Shown piece after piece: positions 63,704 to 64,000 of a stretch of DNA of 64,000 bases. The DNA is from Dictyobacter formicarum (GTDB taxonomy: Bacteria > Chloroflexota > Ktedonobacteria > Ktedonobacterales > Ktedonobacteraceae). A model generated the notes under the pieces. It did not search any database. It was not told the DNA's origin and worked only from the letters and a program-made list of their open reading frames with translations. The translations under genes were made by a program, and so were the position numbers. The stretch's first letter is position 1. Each line of letters starts with the position of its first letter. The stretch is taken from assembly GCF_016587435.1 (NCBI RefSeq), contig NZ_BNJJ01000007.1, positions 124,001 through 188,000 of the forward strand, in the 5' to 3' direction.

Positions 63704-64000
63704 GTGGAGGAAGTTCTGTTAGATATCGACCAGCAAGCAAAGGCAGCCGCGGATATCGCATCTGATAAAAAAGCATCTGACGTTCTCTTACTTGATATTA
63801 GAGACGTGAGCGTCATTGCTGACTACTTCGTTATCTGTAGCGCTCATAACACTCGTCAGATCCAGGCCATCGCCGATACCATTGATGAAGATTTAGGAAA
63901 ACAGGGAGCTGTGCTCCTTCATCGCGAAGGAGACCCAGAATCCGGCTGGGTGCTTCTCGACTTTGGTGGCATTATCGTACATATCTTCGGGCCAAAGGAG
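63704..64000 (+). CDS. rsfS: Ribosome silencing factor RsfS (Iojap), cut by window edge
   Basis: Translating from GTG at 63704 (AGGAAG 6 nt upstream) gives 99 residues with no stop before the edge: KASDVLLLDIRDVSVIADYFVICSAHNTRQIQAIADTI, HREGDPESGWVLLDFGGIIVHIFGP. This is the RsfS/Iojap fold, which binds ribosomal protein L14 and blocks subunit joining in starved cells. About 15-20 residues should remain beyond the window. TATAAT at 63618-63623 is a possible -10 box. Confidence 0.9.
   Translation, partial: MEEVLLDIDQQAKAAADIASDKKASDVLLLDIRDVSVIADYFVICSAHNTRQIQAIADTIDEDLGKQGAVLLHREGDPESGWVLLDFGGIIVHIFGPKE

Noticed and set aside
1..64000. tRNA genes, rRNA and CRISPR arrays
   Set aside because: No T-loop GTTCRA-type cloverleaf, rRNA stretch or regularly spaced repeat was noticed; a tRNAscan run would settle it.

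Overview
The window looks like a chromosomal segment of a Ktedonobacteria (Chloroflexota) genome, close to Ktedonobacter. This is inferred from gene content, not from a marker gene. The signs are moderate GC, many paralogous Ser/Thr kinases with unusual sensor domains, a T-box-controlled short valyl-tRNA synthetase, and an IscB element of the kind known in many copies in Ktedonobacter racemifer. Genes lie on both strands in short operons, most with clear AGGAG-type ribosome binding sites. I saw no tRNA, rRNA or CRISPR array.

Left third (1-27.8 kb): a truncated aldo/keto reductase and an aminoglycoside-phosphotransferase-fold kinase. Next comes an energy-coupling-factor (ECF) transporter whose EcfT gene is separated from a membrane protein-EcfA1-EcfA2 operon by an HTH regulator-deformylase-HAD phosphatase operon. 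An orphan RelE-like toxin, a GNAT acetyltransferase and a truncated-hemoglobin/ankyrin fusion follow. A two-gene AhpD-like operon has its second gene interrupted by one in-frame UGA exactly where the second redox cysteine should be. Then come xylulokinase, a UvrD-type helicase, a ycaQ-like glycosylase gene broken by a TnpB fragment, a sulfonate/nitrate-type ABC transporter with a structured leader, a LysR regulator, a DppA-type peptidase and several small enzymes and remnants.

Middle (27.8-43.4 kb): an archaeal/actinobacterial-type ValRS behind a complete T-box leader with a GUG specifier, small accessory genes, and a five-gene minus-strand exopolysaccharide operon (sugar-phosphate transferase, Wzz/tyrosine kinase, polymerase/ligase, flippase, GT4 glycosyltransferase). 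A sigma-70 factor ending in a clean terminator follows.

Right third (43.4-64 kb): an IscB element with its omega-RNA inserted between a promoter and a membrane glycosyltransferase gene, then two tandem PIG-V-like transferases and a GT87 transferase. Beyond these lie a DedA protein, a pseudokinase-FHA protein, a galT-galK operon with an upstream His-tailed protein, two methyltransferase/repair loci with a short MutY, a PIG-L deacetylase, a transmembrane Ser/Thr kinase, folK, and the start of rsfS at the right edge.

The strongest lead is the candidate selenocysteine AhpD. The UGA keeps the exact Glu-x11-Cys-x2-(Sec)-x3-His spacing and is followed by a small hairpin. Next are the IscB locus, the globin-ankyrin fusion and the pseudokinase-FHA protein. 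No database search was possible, so family names rest on motifs read by eye.
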